This document shows positions 7,399 through 14,873 of a DNA stretch of 64,000 nucleotides, piece after piece (position 1 is the first letter of the stretch; the number at the start of each line of letters is the position of its first letter). Source of the stretch: Pseudomonadota bacterium (lineage in GTDB: Bacteria > Chloroflexota > UBA6077 > JAJPHF01). The translations under genes and the position numbers were made by a program. Below the pieces are notes generated by a model that did no database searches, was not told where the DNA came from, and worked only from the letters and a program-made list of their open reading frames with translations. The stretch covers positions 40,953-104,952 of the forward strand of contig JAJPHF010000134.1 in assembly GCA_021325365.1 (NCBI GenBank), read 5' to 3'.

Positions 7399-7768
7399 AT
7401 GCAGCCTGCTGCCCGCACTCGGATCATCTCGCGGCACGCCGTCGAGCGCTGGCAAGAGCGCGTCGAGCGCGGCGCCTCCACTCGCGGCCCACACCGCGCT
7501 GCGCGCGTTCCTAGCCGGCGGCCGCCGGCGCCCCACGCCGCGTCACTGGACGACGGCGGCTCCCGCGCCGGGCCTGTGCTTCGTCTACTGGGCCTGCCGG
7601 CCGGGCGTATGCGCGCTGGTCCGTGGTCATACCGTCGTCACGATTGTCACGCGCGAGCTATGCCGCGCGCATCGCTGGGGGCCGACGGAGCCGCTCCCGC
7701 GTCTCGCCCCGCCTCGGCCGCGCTTGCTCACCAGACCGCTCCTCCTGGGCGTCGACCCGGCCGCCTGA
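7399..7768 (+). pseudogene. Frameshifted small hypothetical gene
   Basis: The ATG at 7399 has GGAGG six bases upstream and the frame begins TRIISRHAVERWQERVERGA. The protein-like signal then jumps by one base near 7486: from 7487 the frame used by the TGA at 7766-7768 reads AHTALRAFLAGGRRRPTPRH, later GLCFVYWACRPGVCALVRG and TVVTIVTRELCRAHRW. Together the two frames make one plausible protein of about 122 residues; neither alone does. I infer a single-base indel around 7483-7487, either a real mutation or an assembly error. The 'SRHAVERW.ER' plus 'VVTIVTREL' pattern is of a small hypothetical family I cannot name with certainty. Confidence 0.55.
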
Positions 7769-7791
7769 GCAGTGGTCATGTGCCACCCAGC

Positions 7792-8022
7792 TCAGGCCGG
7801 CTGTACCTCGACGGTGGCTATCTGCGGCTGGTCGCTTTCCTCAGGCACCGGCTCGCCGTGTCGTTCCAGTGCTCGCACGTGAAGCTGGATCGCCTCGCGC
7901 GCGTTGGCCAGTGCCTCGTCGACGGTTTCGCCCTGGGTCACGCAGCCTGGGAGCACAGGCACCAGCACGCTGAACCCGCCTTCCTCGGGTTCCGGGATTA
8001 GGACGACCGTGTAGCGCAGCAT
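7792..8022 (-). CDS. HicB-like antitoxin domain protein
   Basis: The 76-residue protein starts at 8022 with AGGAGG five bases upstream. MLRYTVVLIPEPEEGGFSVL then PVLPGCVTQGETVDEALANA give the HicB partial-RNase-H fold, closely similar to 5837-6052. Like that protein it lacks a C-terminal DNA-binding domain. Directly upstream, on the same strand, lies the tail of a hicA-like gene (8034-8087), so this was once a HicAB pair whose toxin is now lost. Confidence 0.84.
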   Translation of the reverse strand: MLRYTVVLIPEPEEGGFSVLVPVLPGCVTQGETVDEALANAREAIQLHVRALERHGEPVPEESDQPQIATVEVQPA

Positions 8023-8033
8023 AGTGCCTCCTG

Positions 8034-8087
8034 TTAGAGCAGCCCCTGGAACTCCTCGACCGTAAGCCCGGCTTGAATGAGAATACT
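8034..8087 (-). pseudogene. C-terminal remnant of a HicA-like toxin
   Basis: Eleven bases before the HicB-like gene the minus strand reads SILIQAGLTVEEFQGLL followed by TAA. This matches the end of HicA proteins ('g.lrsIlrqAGlt.eeF..lL'). The rest of hicA is missing; the HerA-like gene ends one base further on (8089). The catalytic His of HicA is therefore gone. Confidence 0.55.
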
Positions 8088-8088
8088 G

Positions 8089-10047
8089 CTAGTCCACCAG
8101 GCGCAGCAGCGCCGGCGTCGGGTCGACCGAGACGAGGAGGGGGCGGGTCATGTGCGGGAAGGAGACGATGGCCTGGCCGGGGGCGAGGCCGGGGAGCTGG
8201 CGCCACAGGCCGTCGTCGATGCCGCTCACCGTGCGCTGGAGCGTGCTCACCACGTCGGGGTCGGTCGTCTTGTGCAGGACGTAGGAGTTGACGAGGCCAA
8301 ACACCTGGCGCGGCAGGTTCTGCGGTAGTTGCGTCACGAACACCAGGCCCAGCCACCGCTTGCGGCCGCGCTTCGCCAGCCGCGCCACCTGCTGGAACAG
8401 GACCGGCAGCTTCTCGATGCGCTCGCGGCTCAGGAACTCGTGCGCCTCCTCGATGATTATCAGCGCGCGCGCGGGCGGCGCGGCCTGCGGGTCGCGCGCG
8501 CGGGCCTGCTCGAAGGCCAGATAGGCAGCGTCTTGCTCCTCCTGCACGCCGCGCAGCAGGTCGGCGATGACGATGTTCGTCAGCTCGGACATGCCCGAGT
8601 CGGAGAGGTCGAAGACGGAGACGCGACCGGGCTGGAGCAGCGCCTTGTAGTCGAGCGGCTTCACGGGGCGGGCCGACGCTCCGGTAGCGCCGCGGCCGCC
8701 GAGGGCCTCCTCCTCGGTGCGGTAGAACACCTTCAGGCGGTTGAGGCGGCGCAGGATGCTGAGCAGTTTGCCCCAGGAGCTGGCAATGCCGGGCATGTTC
8801 TTCGCGTGGACGTGCGCGTTCAGCGCGGCCCGGCCGTCCTCGTCCTTGAGGCGCGCGTTGTAAGGCTCGAACTCGGTCTTGTTGACGGCAGAGAGGCACG
8901 CCTCGACTACGTCGATCAGGAGCGATAGCGAGAGGCGCGGGTAGCCGCGCTCGAACTCGTCCAGGTCACTCAGCAACTCTTCTTGCCGGCGCAGCTCGGC
9001 CTCGGTCCCGCTCTTGGCCGGGAAGATGCCCAGGTCGCGCATGAGCGCCTTGGCAACGTCGTAGGCAAAGATAAAGCGGTCGGCTTGGGCGTCGTTGAGC
9101 CCGAGAATGTCGATCAGGGCGTAGGGCGACAGGCGGGCGATCTGGAGCGAGAACTCGCGGCGGTTCGGGTGGTCGGGGTTGCGCGTCTCGCGGCCGACGA
9201 GGTGGTAGAGCGTCATGTCCTGGGCGGGCACACCGCCCGGCGCCAGGCCGCGCTCGGCCAGCCCGGTCAGCATGCGCTGGTCGTCGGTCGGCTCGTGCAG
9301 GTGCGTGTACTCGCCCTCCACGTCGAGCAGGATCACCGCCATGCCCGCGGCCCGCGCCTGCTGCACCAACCGTGCGATCGTCGTGGACTTCCCGCCGCCG
9401 GTGGTACCGAGCACGGCGGTGTGGCGCGGCAGGACTGCCTTCTCTTTCGAGGGCACGCCGACGACGAGGTTGTCGTAGCCGACGACGAGGCCGAGGCGGA
9501 TGTCGCCCGCGCAGTGGAGCAGGCGCGCGGACTCGGCCTCGTCGAGCGCGAACACGGGGCTGTTGGGCAGCGGCCGCAGGCGCGGCGGGCTGAGCGTGCC
9601 GTCGCGCTGCTCCTGGCCCAGCAGAGTCACCTGCACACGGCCGTGGTAGGGCGGCAGCAGGTTGCCGCCGCGCGTGGCGACGGTCACCAGCATGTGCGAG
9701 TCGCCGCGCAGCGCGTCCGGCTCGGCGAACGGCCCGGCGGTGACGATCCCCAGGTAGCTCCCCTGGCCGGGGCTCTTGATGCGCACGAGCGCCTGCGACG
9801 GCGCCAGCCGGATGTTCTCACGCGGCAGCAGCACCGTCACGGTGCCATCCTGGCTGTTCGGCAAGTCGAACATCGTGGCGCCGATGGCGCCCTCGCGCTC
9901 CCGCTCGGCCGCTAGCTCGCCGCCGGCCGCCCCCACGTCGCCGTCCAGCCGCTCGAGGAAGTCGTCGGCTAGCGGGCGCAGGCCATCGCTCGCGTCGGGC
10001 GTGTCGTAGCCGCGCGGGGCCACCGGCTCGGGATCGGGCAGGGTCAT
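8089..10047 (-). CDS. HerA-like hexameric ATPase (FtsK/HerA superfamily)
   Basis: This 652-residue DNA-translocase-type ATPase starts at the ATG at 10047 (AAGGAG upstream). An N-terminal HAS-barrel-like region (about residues 55-190) precedes the RecA-type motor: Walker A LGTTGGGKSTT near residue 214, the acidic LLDVEGEYTHL segment, Walker B ALIIIEEAHEFLS near 530, and a GLVFVTQLPQNLP sensor segment followed by an arginine-bearing tail. HerA forms hexamers that, with the NurA nuclease, unwind and resect DNA ends in archaea and some bacteria; bacterial relatives also occur in anti-phage systems. It is the last gene of a five-gene operon, 11 bp after the NurA-like gene. Confidence 0.9.
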   Translation of the reverse strand: MTLPDPEPVAPRGYDTPDASDGLRPLADDFLERLDGDVGAAGGELAAEREREGAIGATMFDLPNSQDGTVTVLLPRENIRLAPSQALVRIKSPGQGSYLGIVTAGPFAEPDALRGDSHMLVTVATRGGNLLPPYHGRVQVTLLGQEQRDGTLSPPRLRPLPNSPVFALDEAESARLLHCAGDIRLGLVVGYDNLVVGVPSKEKAVLPRHTAVLGTTGGGKSTTIARLVQQARAAGMAVILLDVEGEYTHLHEPTDDQRMLTGLAERGLAPGGVPAQDMTLYHLVGRETRNPDHPNRREFSLQIARLSPYALIDILGLNDAQADRFIFAYDVAKALMRDLGIFPAKSGTEAELRRQEELLSDLDEFERGYPRLSLSLLIDVVEACLSAVNKTEFEPYNARLKDEDGRAALNAHVHAKNMPGIASSWGKLLSILRRLNRLKVFYRTEEEALGGRGATGASARPVKPLDYKALLQPGRVSVFDLSDSGMSELTNIVIADLLRGVQEEQDAAYLAFEQARARDPQAAPPARALIIIEEAHEFLSRERIEKLPVLFQQVARLAKRGRKRWLGLVFVTQLPQNLPRQVFGLVNSYVLHKTTDPDVVSTLQRTVSGIDDGLWRQLPGLAPGQAIVSFPHMTRPLLVSVDPTPALLRLVD

Positions 10048-10058
10048 CGCTCGTCTCC

Positions 10059-11324
10059 TTACAGGGCGCGGCTCATGCGCTCGCTGGCGTAGCGCCAGGG
10101 CGCGCCGGCGTCGGCGTAGGCCGTCGCCACGGGGCCGGACAGCGTGTCGCCGCCGAACACACCGCTGCACACGTGGTGCGCGAGGTCGAGCAGCAGCGGG
10201 AAGCCGCGGTGCCATTGCAGCACGCTGTCCGCCAGCACGACGTGCGCCGCCACGTCGGCATGGTCCACGTGGGCGTAGAACACCTGGGCCGGCGCCGCGT
10301 GGGTGGCGCGGTAGACGCCCACCACCACTCGCGGCCCGACCACGTCGCGGAACTTCTTGATCCACGCCGCCGGGGTGAGCTTCACGCCATCCCACGTCGT
10401 ATCGACGCTCGCGCTGCCGCGGTAGTCGCCGTACTCGATCATCGTGTGAATCTGGTCGGTGTACGGCCGCACGATCGCGTACTCCAGCGGCCGCAGCGCC
10501 TGTCCAATCGTCAGCAGCAGCCGGTCGCTCGGCTCGCTGGCGACGAAGACGAACTTCTGGTGGCCCTCGACCAGCTCGCGGATGACTCGCGTGGACTCGA
10601 CCATGAAGTCGCGCAGCCCGGCGCCGGTGATCAGCTCGTAGGGCGCCGGGCTGCCGTGGCCCAGCCGCCACACCGCCGTGGAGCGCTCCAGCAGGATGGC
10701 GCGCTCGGCGTAGGTCATGATGCCGCGCCGCATCAGGTCGGACAGCCGGTCGCGGCGGCCGGGCTGGTTCTGGCCGCCGCGCGCGGTGCGGCGCTGCAAG
10801 ACGTCGACCATCTCGCTCGCCAGGTCGCCGCTGCCCACGCGCAGGTCGCGGCGAAACAGCCGCTGGCCCCAGGTGCCCTGGCTGCCCTGGTACGACACGA
10901 GGCTCACGCCGACCTGGGCGATCGTCAGCGGCAGCGTGTCGTGCGTCTGCTGCGTGCCGTCGCAGCCCTCCACGCCGCCGTTGAACAGCAGCCCCCGGTG
11001 CACGCGCTTGAGTGCCGCCGGGCTGGCGCGGTACACGCCCGCGCCCTTCGGCGCCCCCGGATAGCCGGCCAGCTCGGGGAAGATGCGCCGGCGAATGGCG
11101 GCCTGCAGGTCGCCCTCCTGCGCCACCGCCGCCGCGATCTCCTCTTCGAGCCGCTGGTAGACGTCGCTCAGGTCCTCGCCGGCCGACCAGGTCGACAGGT
11201 CGAGCGTGCGGCGCAGGTCTTCGCCGAACCCCGCGCGGTAGTCCTCGGGGGTCACCTCGGCCGGGCCGGCCGGGGCCAGCGGGGCGCCCGCCGTGCCGGT
11301 CAGCGCGGGATCGACGTCAGCCAT
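10059..11324 (-). CDS. NurA-like nuclease
   Basis: The protein is 421 residues from the ATG at 11324, which has GAGGAG about eight bases upstream (an in-frame upstream start at 11363 is less well supported). The NurA signature is visible at GGVEGCDGTQQTHDTLPLTI near residue 122, matching the 'vDGS......l...' motif with the metal-binding Asp. Other conserved-looking segments are ELVEGHQKFVFVASEPSDRL and HRGFPLLLDLAHHVCSGVFG, the C-terminal 'GyP.pL..Ah' block. Partner position immediately before HerA supports the call. Divergence from archaeal NurA is large, so nuclease activity (5'-3' exo and ssDNA endo in the family) is inferred. About 50 bp downstream of the peptidase gene. Confidence 0.7.
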   Translation of the reverse strand: MADVDPALTGTAGAPLAPAGPAEVTPEDYRAGFGEDLRRTLDLSTWSAGEDLSDVYQRLEEEIAAAVAQEGDLQAAIRRRIFPELAGYPGAPKGAGVYRASPAALKRVHRGLLFNGGVEGCDGTQQTHDTLPLTIAQVGVSLVSYQGSQGTWGQRLFRRDLRVGSGDLASEMVDVLQRRTARGGQNQPGRRDRLSDLMRRGIMTYAERAILLERSTAVWRLGHGSPAPYELITGAGLRDFMVESTRVIRELVEGHQKFVFVASEPSDRLLLTIGQALRPLEYAIVRPYTDQIHTMIEYGDYRGSASVDTTWDGVKLTPAAWIKKFRDVVGPRVVVGVYRATHAAPAQVFYAHVDHADVAAHVVLADSVLQWHRGFPLLLDLAHHVCSGVFGGDTLSGPVATAYADAGAPWRYASERMSRAL

Positions 11325-11376
11325 CTTCGGTGCTCCTCTGCCCGCGGTTCCCGCGCGCGGCACGGGGTGCGACAGC

Positions 11377-12120
11377 TCACCGCACGAGGCCCAGGCGGCG
11401 CAACAACGGGTCGACGCGTGGCGGCGCCGGCGCCAGCAGCGCCGCGTACTGGGCGGCGGGGGCCGAGGGCAGGCCGTAGGCGTCTTGCAGCAGGCGCGTC
11501 ACGGCGGCGCGCTGCTCGGCGGGGGGCGCGGCGCTCACCGCTTCGAGTACGGCATCGGCCGGCGCCAACAGCTCGAAGGCCAGGCGGTCGGCGTCGTGCT
11601 CGGCGCGGTCGATGTTCGCGGATACCGCGTGCCCGTCGGCCGTGCGCTCCATCAGGTGGACGTGGTAGCCCAGCGGCACGTTCGCCAGCAGCGCGTGGGC
11701 CTGCTCGGCCGGGCGCGGCGGCCGCGCGCCGTCCAGCACGGCGAAGATCTCCGGTCCCAGGCGCTCCGCGGCGACGGCGCGCGGCTGCCAGTAGTCGCGC
11801 AGGAAGTGCGCGACCTCGTGGGCCAGCGAGAAGCGCTGCTCGTCCTCGGGATCGGTGCCGTCGACGAACACGAAGCCCTGCCCATAGCGCGCCACCAGGC
11901 ACGCCCGTAGCGGCCGGTCGCGCAGGCTCACGCCGCACGGCACGCTCTGGCGCCGCAGCCAGTCGTCCACGCCCGCCACGCGCAGGCGCGGCAGCAGCAC
12001 TATCGCGAGCGGCAGCGCGTAGGCGATCGGCCCACGCAGGTTGCGGGGCGCCGGCTCCGCGCCGCCCGCGCGCTCCCAGAACGCCTCGGCCATCTCGCTC
12101 ACCCAGAATGGCGTGTCCAC
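11377..12120 (-). CDS. ImmA/IrrE family metallopeptidase
   Basis: This 247-residue protein contains a gluzincin active site: FSLAHEVAHFLRDYW near residue 100 (HExxH zinc site) and EHDADRLAFELLAPADAV near 170, where the Glu or Asp is the third ligand. This is the ImmA/IrrE layout; in Deinococcus IrrE (PprI) cleaves the repressor DdrO after DNA damage, and in ICEBs1 ImmA cleaves ImmR. The start is GTG at 12120, overlapping the stop of the HTH gene by one base (TAGTG), so the two are translationally coupled. The probable target is the HTH protein encoded just upstream. Confidence 0.88.
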   Translation of the reverse strand: MDTPFWVSEMAEAFWERAGGAEPAPRNLRGPIAYALPLAIVLLPRLRVAGVDDWLRRQSVPCGVSLRDRPLRACLVARYGQGFVFVDGTDPEDEQRFSLAHEVAHFLRDYWQPRAVAAERLGPEIFAVLDGARPPRPAEQAHALLANVPLGYHVHLMERTADGHAVSANIDRAEHDADRLAFELLAPADAVLEAVSAAPPAEQRAAVTRLLQDAYGLPSAPAAQYAALLAPAPPRVDPLLRRLGLVR

Positions 12121-12503
12121 TACGGCTCTCCAGAGGGATTATCGGCGGGGGCAACGTCATCTTCCCGGTCGCGCGCGGCCATCAGCGTGCCGCGCTCCGG
12201 CTCGCCCGCCCGCCGCAGCGCCGCTAGGGCGTTCGAGCGCCGCACGGCCTCCGCCAGCACGTCGGCGCGCACGCCGAAGCGCGCGGCGATCTGCTCCACG
12301 TCGCGGCGCAGCTGTCCCGTCGGCTCGTCGCGCGGCCGGCGGCACAGCCGCAGCCGGCTGAGCTGCCCCGGCAGGCAGCCGAGCGCCGCCGCCAGCCCGC
12401 GCTCGTCCAGCCCCTCGCTGTGCGCGTAGTCGGCCAACGCCGCGGCCAGGAAGGCCGGATCGCTCTGCACCCGGCGCGCGAGCGCCTCCAGGCGGTCAGC
12501 CAT
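12120..12503 (-). CDS. Putative HTH regulator, partner of the ImmA/IrrE peptidase
   Basis: This 127-residue protein has a helical N-terminal half with an XRE-like helix-turn-helix look: LAAALADYAHSEGLDERGLA and AALGCLPGQLSRLRLCRRP, then a helical segment (RRDVEQIAARFGVRADVLAEAV) and a disordered acidic tail. The fold call is by pattern only. Position is telling: its start overlaps the sigma-factor gene by eight bases and its stop overlaps the peptidase gene by one base. HTH proteins encoded just before ImmA/IrrE peptidases are typically the repressors those peptidases cut. It could also be an anti-sigma factor. Confidence 0.6.
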   Translation of the reverse strand: MADRLEALARRVQSDPAFLAAALADYAHSEGLDERGLAAALGCLPGQLSRLRLCRRPRDEPTGQLRRDVEQIAARFGVRADVLAEAVRRSNALAALRRAGEPERGTLMAARDREDDVAPADNPSGEP

Positions 12504-13149
12504 GCGGCCCCCCGGCGCGCTCCAGACGCTTCTTCAGCTTGTCCTTGACGCGCTTCACCTGCCGGCGCTGCTCGGCGAGCGGCAGGTGCGTGATCCCCAG
12601 CGCGGCGGCGTAGGGCGGCGTCTCGCGCTTGCCCTGCCGCAGCAGCTCCAGCGCGGCCGCCTCCTCGTCGGAGAGCCCGTCGCGGGCGGCCTCCAGCCGG
12701 GGCGCCAGCTCCGTCGCGTTCGCCATGTCCTCTTCTCGCCGTTCCACGATGCGGGCGGGATCTTCGTCCGCGTCCGAGAGATATTTCCCCGCCCGCGGCG
12801 AGAGTTCGACAGCGGCCAGGTCAGCGCGATGCTGGCTGTGGCGGCGCTCGCGGCTCCGCAGGTTCTGCAGGTCGCGCTTCGCGGCCATGCGCAAGTACGC
12901 TTCGAGGCCCAGCTTGGCCGGGTTATAGGCCTCCGGCCGCTTGATGAGGCCCAGAATGGCGTCTTCGGCGGCGGTGTTGCACATATGGGGCTCGTCGTGC
13001 GGATTGACGTGGGTGAGCCAGGTCGCCAGCCAGTCGAGGTAGGCGCCGGCGAGGTCGGACGACGCGACGGGATCGCCGTCGAGCAGTCGCTGATGTAGCG
13101 CGAGCGCCGCTTCCGGCGAGGGCCGGGCCGGCGAGGACTCCGACAACAC
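12496..13149 (-). CDS. Sigma-70 family RNA polymerase sigma factor-like protein
   Basis: This 217-residue protein resembles ECF-type sigma factors. A region-2-like segment around residues 62-105 reads AAEDAILGLIKRPEAYNPAK then LGLEAYLRMAAKRDLQNLRS, and a region-4-like HTH is at the end (LSDEEAAALELLRQGKRETP then a KDKLKKRLERA basic helix). The linker is unusually charged. It starts with GTG at 13149 after GGGAGGGG. It leads the operon and overlaps the next gene by eight bases. I infer it directs transcription of its own operon and perhaps others; a pure HTH role cannot be excluded. Confidence 0.68.
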   Translation of the reverse strand: MLSESSPARPSPEAALALHQRLLDGDPVASSDLAGAYLDWLATWLTHVNPHDEPHMCNTAAEDAILGLIKRPEAYNPAKLGLEAYLRMAAKRDLQNLRSRERRHSQHRADLAAVELSPRAGKYLSDADEDPARIVERREEDMANATELAPRLEAARDGLSDEEAAALELLRQGKRETPPYAAALGITHLPLAEQRRQVKRVKDKLKKRLERAGGPHG

Positions 13150-13190
13150 GGCAGATACCCCTCCCCCCTGGGCTGCCCCTTACCTGACGC

Positions 13191-13206
13191 AGTATACGCC
13201 TATACT
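13191..13206. promoter_or_regulatory. Inverted repeat upstream of the sigma/HTH/peptidase/NurA/HerA operon
   Basis: AGTATA-CGCC-TATACT is a perfect 6+6 inverted repeat 41 bp before the GTG of the sigma gene. TATACT resembles a -10 box on either strand, so a protein bound here would cover the promoter of the operon and possibly that of the divergent gene at 13313. It is AT-rich in otherwise very GC-rich DNA. A plausible operator for the operon's HTH protein. Confidence 0.45.
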
Positions 13207-13312
13207 ATGAAATCGTGAGGCGCCCACCCCACGGCCAGCAACGGGAATGGCTTGGCGTCCGAGCGAACTGCGGCAGCGTGGGCGAGTATGATGGACACGG
13301 TGGAGGACGGAG

Positions 13313-14377
13313 ATGCGTCATCCCAACTATGCCTGCCTTAGCGTCGGAGCGCTGCTGGCGCTGGGCGCTAGCCTGCTTGGTAGCGGGCAAGGGCTGGGGG
13401 TATCATCGCTCGCCGCCTCAGCGGCAGCGCAGGCGTCCACCGCCACGCCGGCCCCAACGGTTGCGCCCGCGCCAGGCGGCCCCCCGCCAAACACCTGCGC
13501 CTCATCGCCCTGCCGGTTCGGCTACCTTGGGCATGTCGAGACGTGGCAAGTTCCGACGGGCGTCACCCGCATCACCATTAGCGCGACGGGCGGCTCCGGC
13601 GGCAACGGCACCCCAGAAGGTGCAGGCGGGCTCGCGGCTACGCTGCAAGGAGACTTCGCGGTCACGCCAGGGGAAACCCTGACCGTCCTCGTGGGCGGGG
13701 CAGGCGGGAACGGCGCGATTGGCAACGGCGGCGCCGGCACCATCGCCCCGGGAGGCGGTGGCGGCGGCTCGTTCGTCTGGCGAGGGGTCGGCGTAGCGAG
13801 CCTGACGACGTCGAGCCTGTTAGTGGCCGCGGGAGGCGGCGGTGGCGCAAGCCCCTACGGTTTTCAGGGTGGTGGCAATGCTAACCCCGCCGGCGCCAAC
13901 GGCCAAGCCGGCGGTAACGACAACGCGGGGCTCGGCGGTGGCGCCGGCGGCAGCACCGGTTCAGGCGGCGGGGGCGGCGCCTGTAACGGCGGCGGGGGGG
14001 GCGGCGCCGGCATCGTGGGGAGCGGCGGCGATGGCGGCGGCGGGTCCTGTTACGCCAGTGGCAGCGGAGGGCACGGGGGGCAGAGCATCTCCCTCGGTGG
14101 CGCTGGCGGCGCCGGTGCCCAAGCGGCCTCCGGGTACGATGGCGTGAGCGGCGCTGGCGGCTTCGGCGGCGGCGGGGGCGCCGGCAGCGGAAGCACGTTT
14201 GGCGACTGCGGGGGCGGCGGCGGCGGCTTCAGCGGGGGCGGCGGCGGCGCCTACAATGCGCTGGGCGGCATCTGTGGCGGCGGAGGCGGTTCGTTTAACG
14301 CCGGGACGAATCCGAGCAACGCCCTGGCCAGTGGCAGCGGCAACGGCAGCGTCGTGCTAGCCTTCACCGCCGGCTAA
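13313..14377 (+). CDS. Secreted glycine-rich protein
   Basis: A 354-residue exported protein. Residues 1-40 form a signal peptide (LSVGALLALGASLLGSG core), followed by a Thr/Ala/Pro-rich linker. From about residue 70 the sequence GHVETWQVPTGVTRITISAT then LTVLVGGAGGNG begins a glycine-rich domain: long Gly/Ala/Ser runs such as GGGGGGS with scattered Cys (PCR, ACN, SCY, DCG, ICG), closing with GNGSVVLAF. This 'f.yTG..q.w.VPaGvt.v.v.a.GA.GG' pattern is a known bacterial extracellular glycine-rich domain, related in pattern to the glycine-rich region of ALK-type receptors. Probably a surface or matrix protein. Divergent from the HerA operon. Confidence 0.8.
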   Translation: MRHPNYACLSVGALLALGASLLGSGQGLGVSSLAASAAAQASTATPAPTVAPAPGGPPPNTCASSPCRFGYLGHVETWQVPTGVTRITISATGGSGGNGTPEGAGGLAATLQGDFAVTPGETLTVLVGGAGGNGAIGNGGAGTIAPGGGGGGSFVWRGVGVASLTTSSLLVAAGGGGGASPYGFQGGGNANPAGANGQAGGNDNAGLGGGAGGSTGSGGGGGACNGGGGGGAGIVGSGGDGGGGSCYASGSGGHGGQSISLGGAGGAGAQAASGYDGVSGAGGFGGGGGAGSGSTFGDCGGGGGGFSGGGGGAYNALGGICGGGGGSFNAGTNPSNALASGSGNGSVVLAFTAG

Positions 14378-14395
14378 CCCACGCCGCCGGGCCGC

Positions 14396-14764
14396 CTACG
14401 GCGCGGCGGCGCTATCGGCGCAGGGGATCGGCCCGGTCCCACTCTGCACCTCGGGGCCGTTCTCGCTGGTGAACCCGCCGGTGCTGGCCCCTGCGGCCGC
14501 GTCGCGTTGCTCCTCCGCGCTCAGGCCCGCGCCGGGCGCCTCCTGCACGCCGGCGCCCGTCGGGGGCACCACGGTGGCGTCGGCGCTCGGGCGCGGCGGC
14601 AGGCTCAGGTCGCTGCAGCGGGGCAACGTCGAGGGCTCGTCGGGGGGCGGCGTCTCCGGCGCGGTGCTCTGGAGCGACGGCGCGGCCAGGAGCGGCGTCG
14701 CGCCGAGCGCCACCACGAGCAGCGCGGCCCCGCCGAACGAGCGGACTACTCGCACGATATTCAT
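14396..14764 (-). CDS. Small secreted protein of unknown function
   Basis: This 122-residue protein has a clear signal peptide (VVRSFGGAALLVVALGATPLLAA) and a Pro/Ala/Ser/Thr-rich, probably disordered mature part with two Cys (RCSDL, PCADS). The ATG at 14764 follows AAAGGA by eight bases. No family recognised. It is convergent with the glycine-rich gene, with only 18 bp between the stops. Confidence 0.6.
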   Translation of the reverse strand: MNIVRVVRSFGGAALLVVALGATPLLAAPSLQSTAPETPPPDEPSTLPRCSDLSLPPRPSADATVVPPTGAGVQEAPGAGLSAEEQRDAAAGASTGGFTSENGPEVQSGTGPIPCADSAAAP

Positions 14765-14873
14765 GTGCGCTATCCTTTCGAGCGCCGGTGCCGCTCAAAT
14801 GGCACGGGCGCCAGGTCATGGTTGCTCGCACGGCGCGTGCCAGCGGGACCGGGCGGCCGGCGCTCCTTCCGGG

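Noticed and set aside
10048..10671. N-terminal extension of the HerA gene frame upstream of 10047
   Set aside because: Arg-rich nonsense-like sequence overlapping the NurA-like gene in another frame; ATG 10047 with AAGGAG gives the normal HerA start.
12496..13149. Reading the sigma-like gene as a transposon-linked or phage regulator
   Set aside because: No transposase, integrase or phage structural gene is near; operon context with HerA/NurA fits better.
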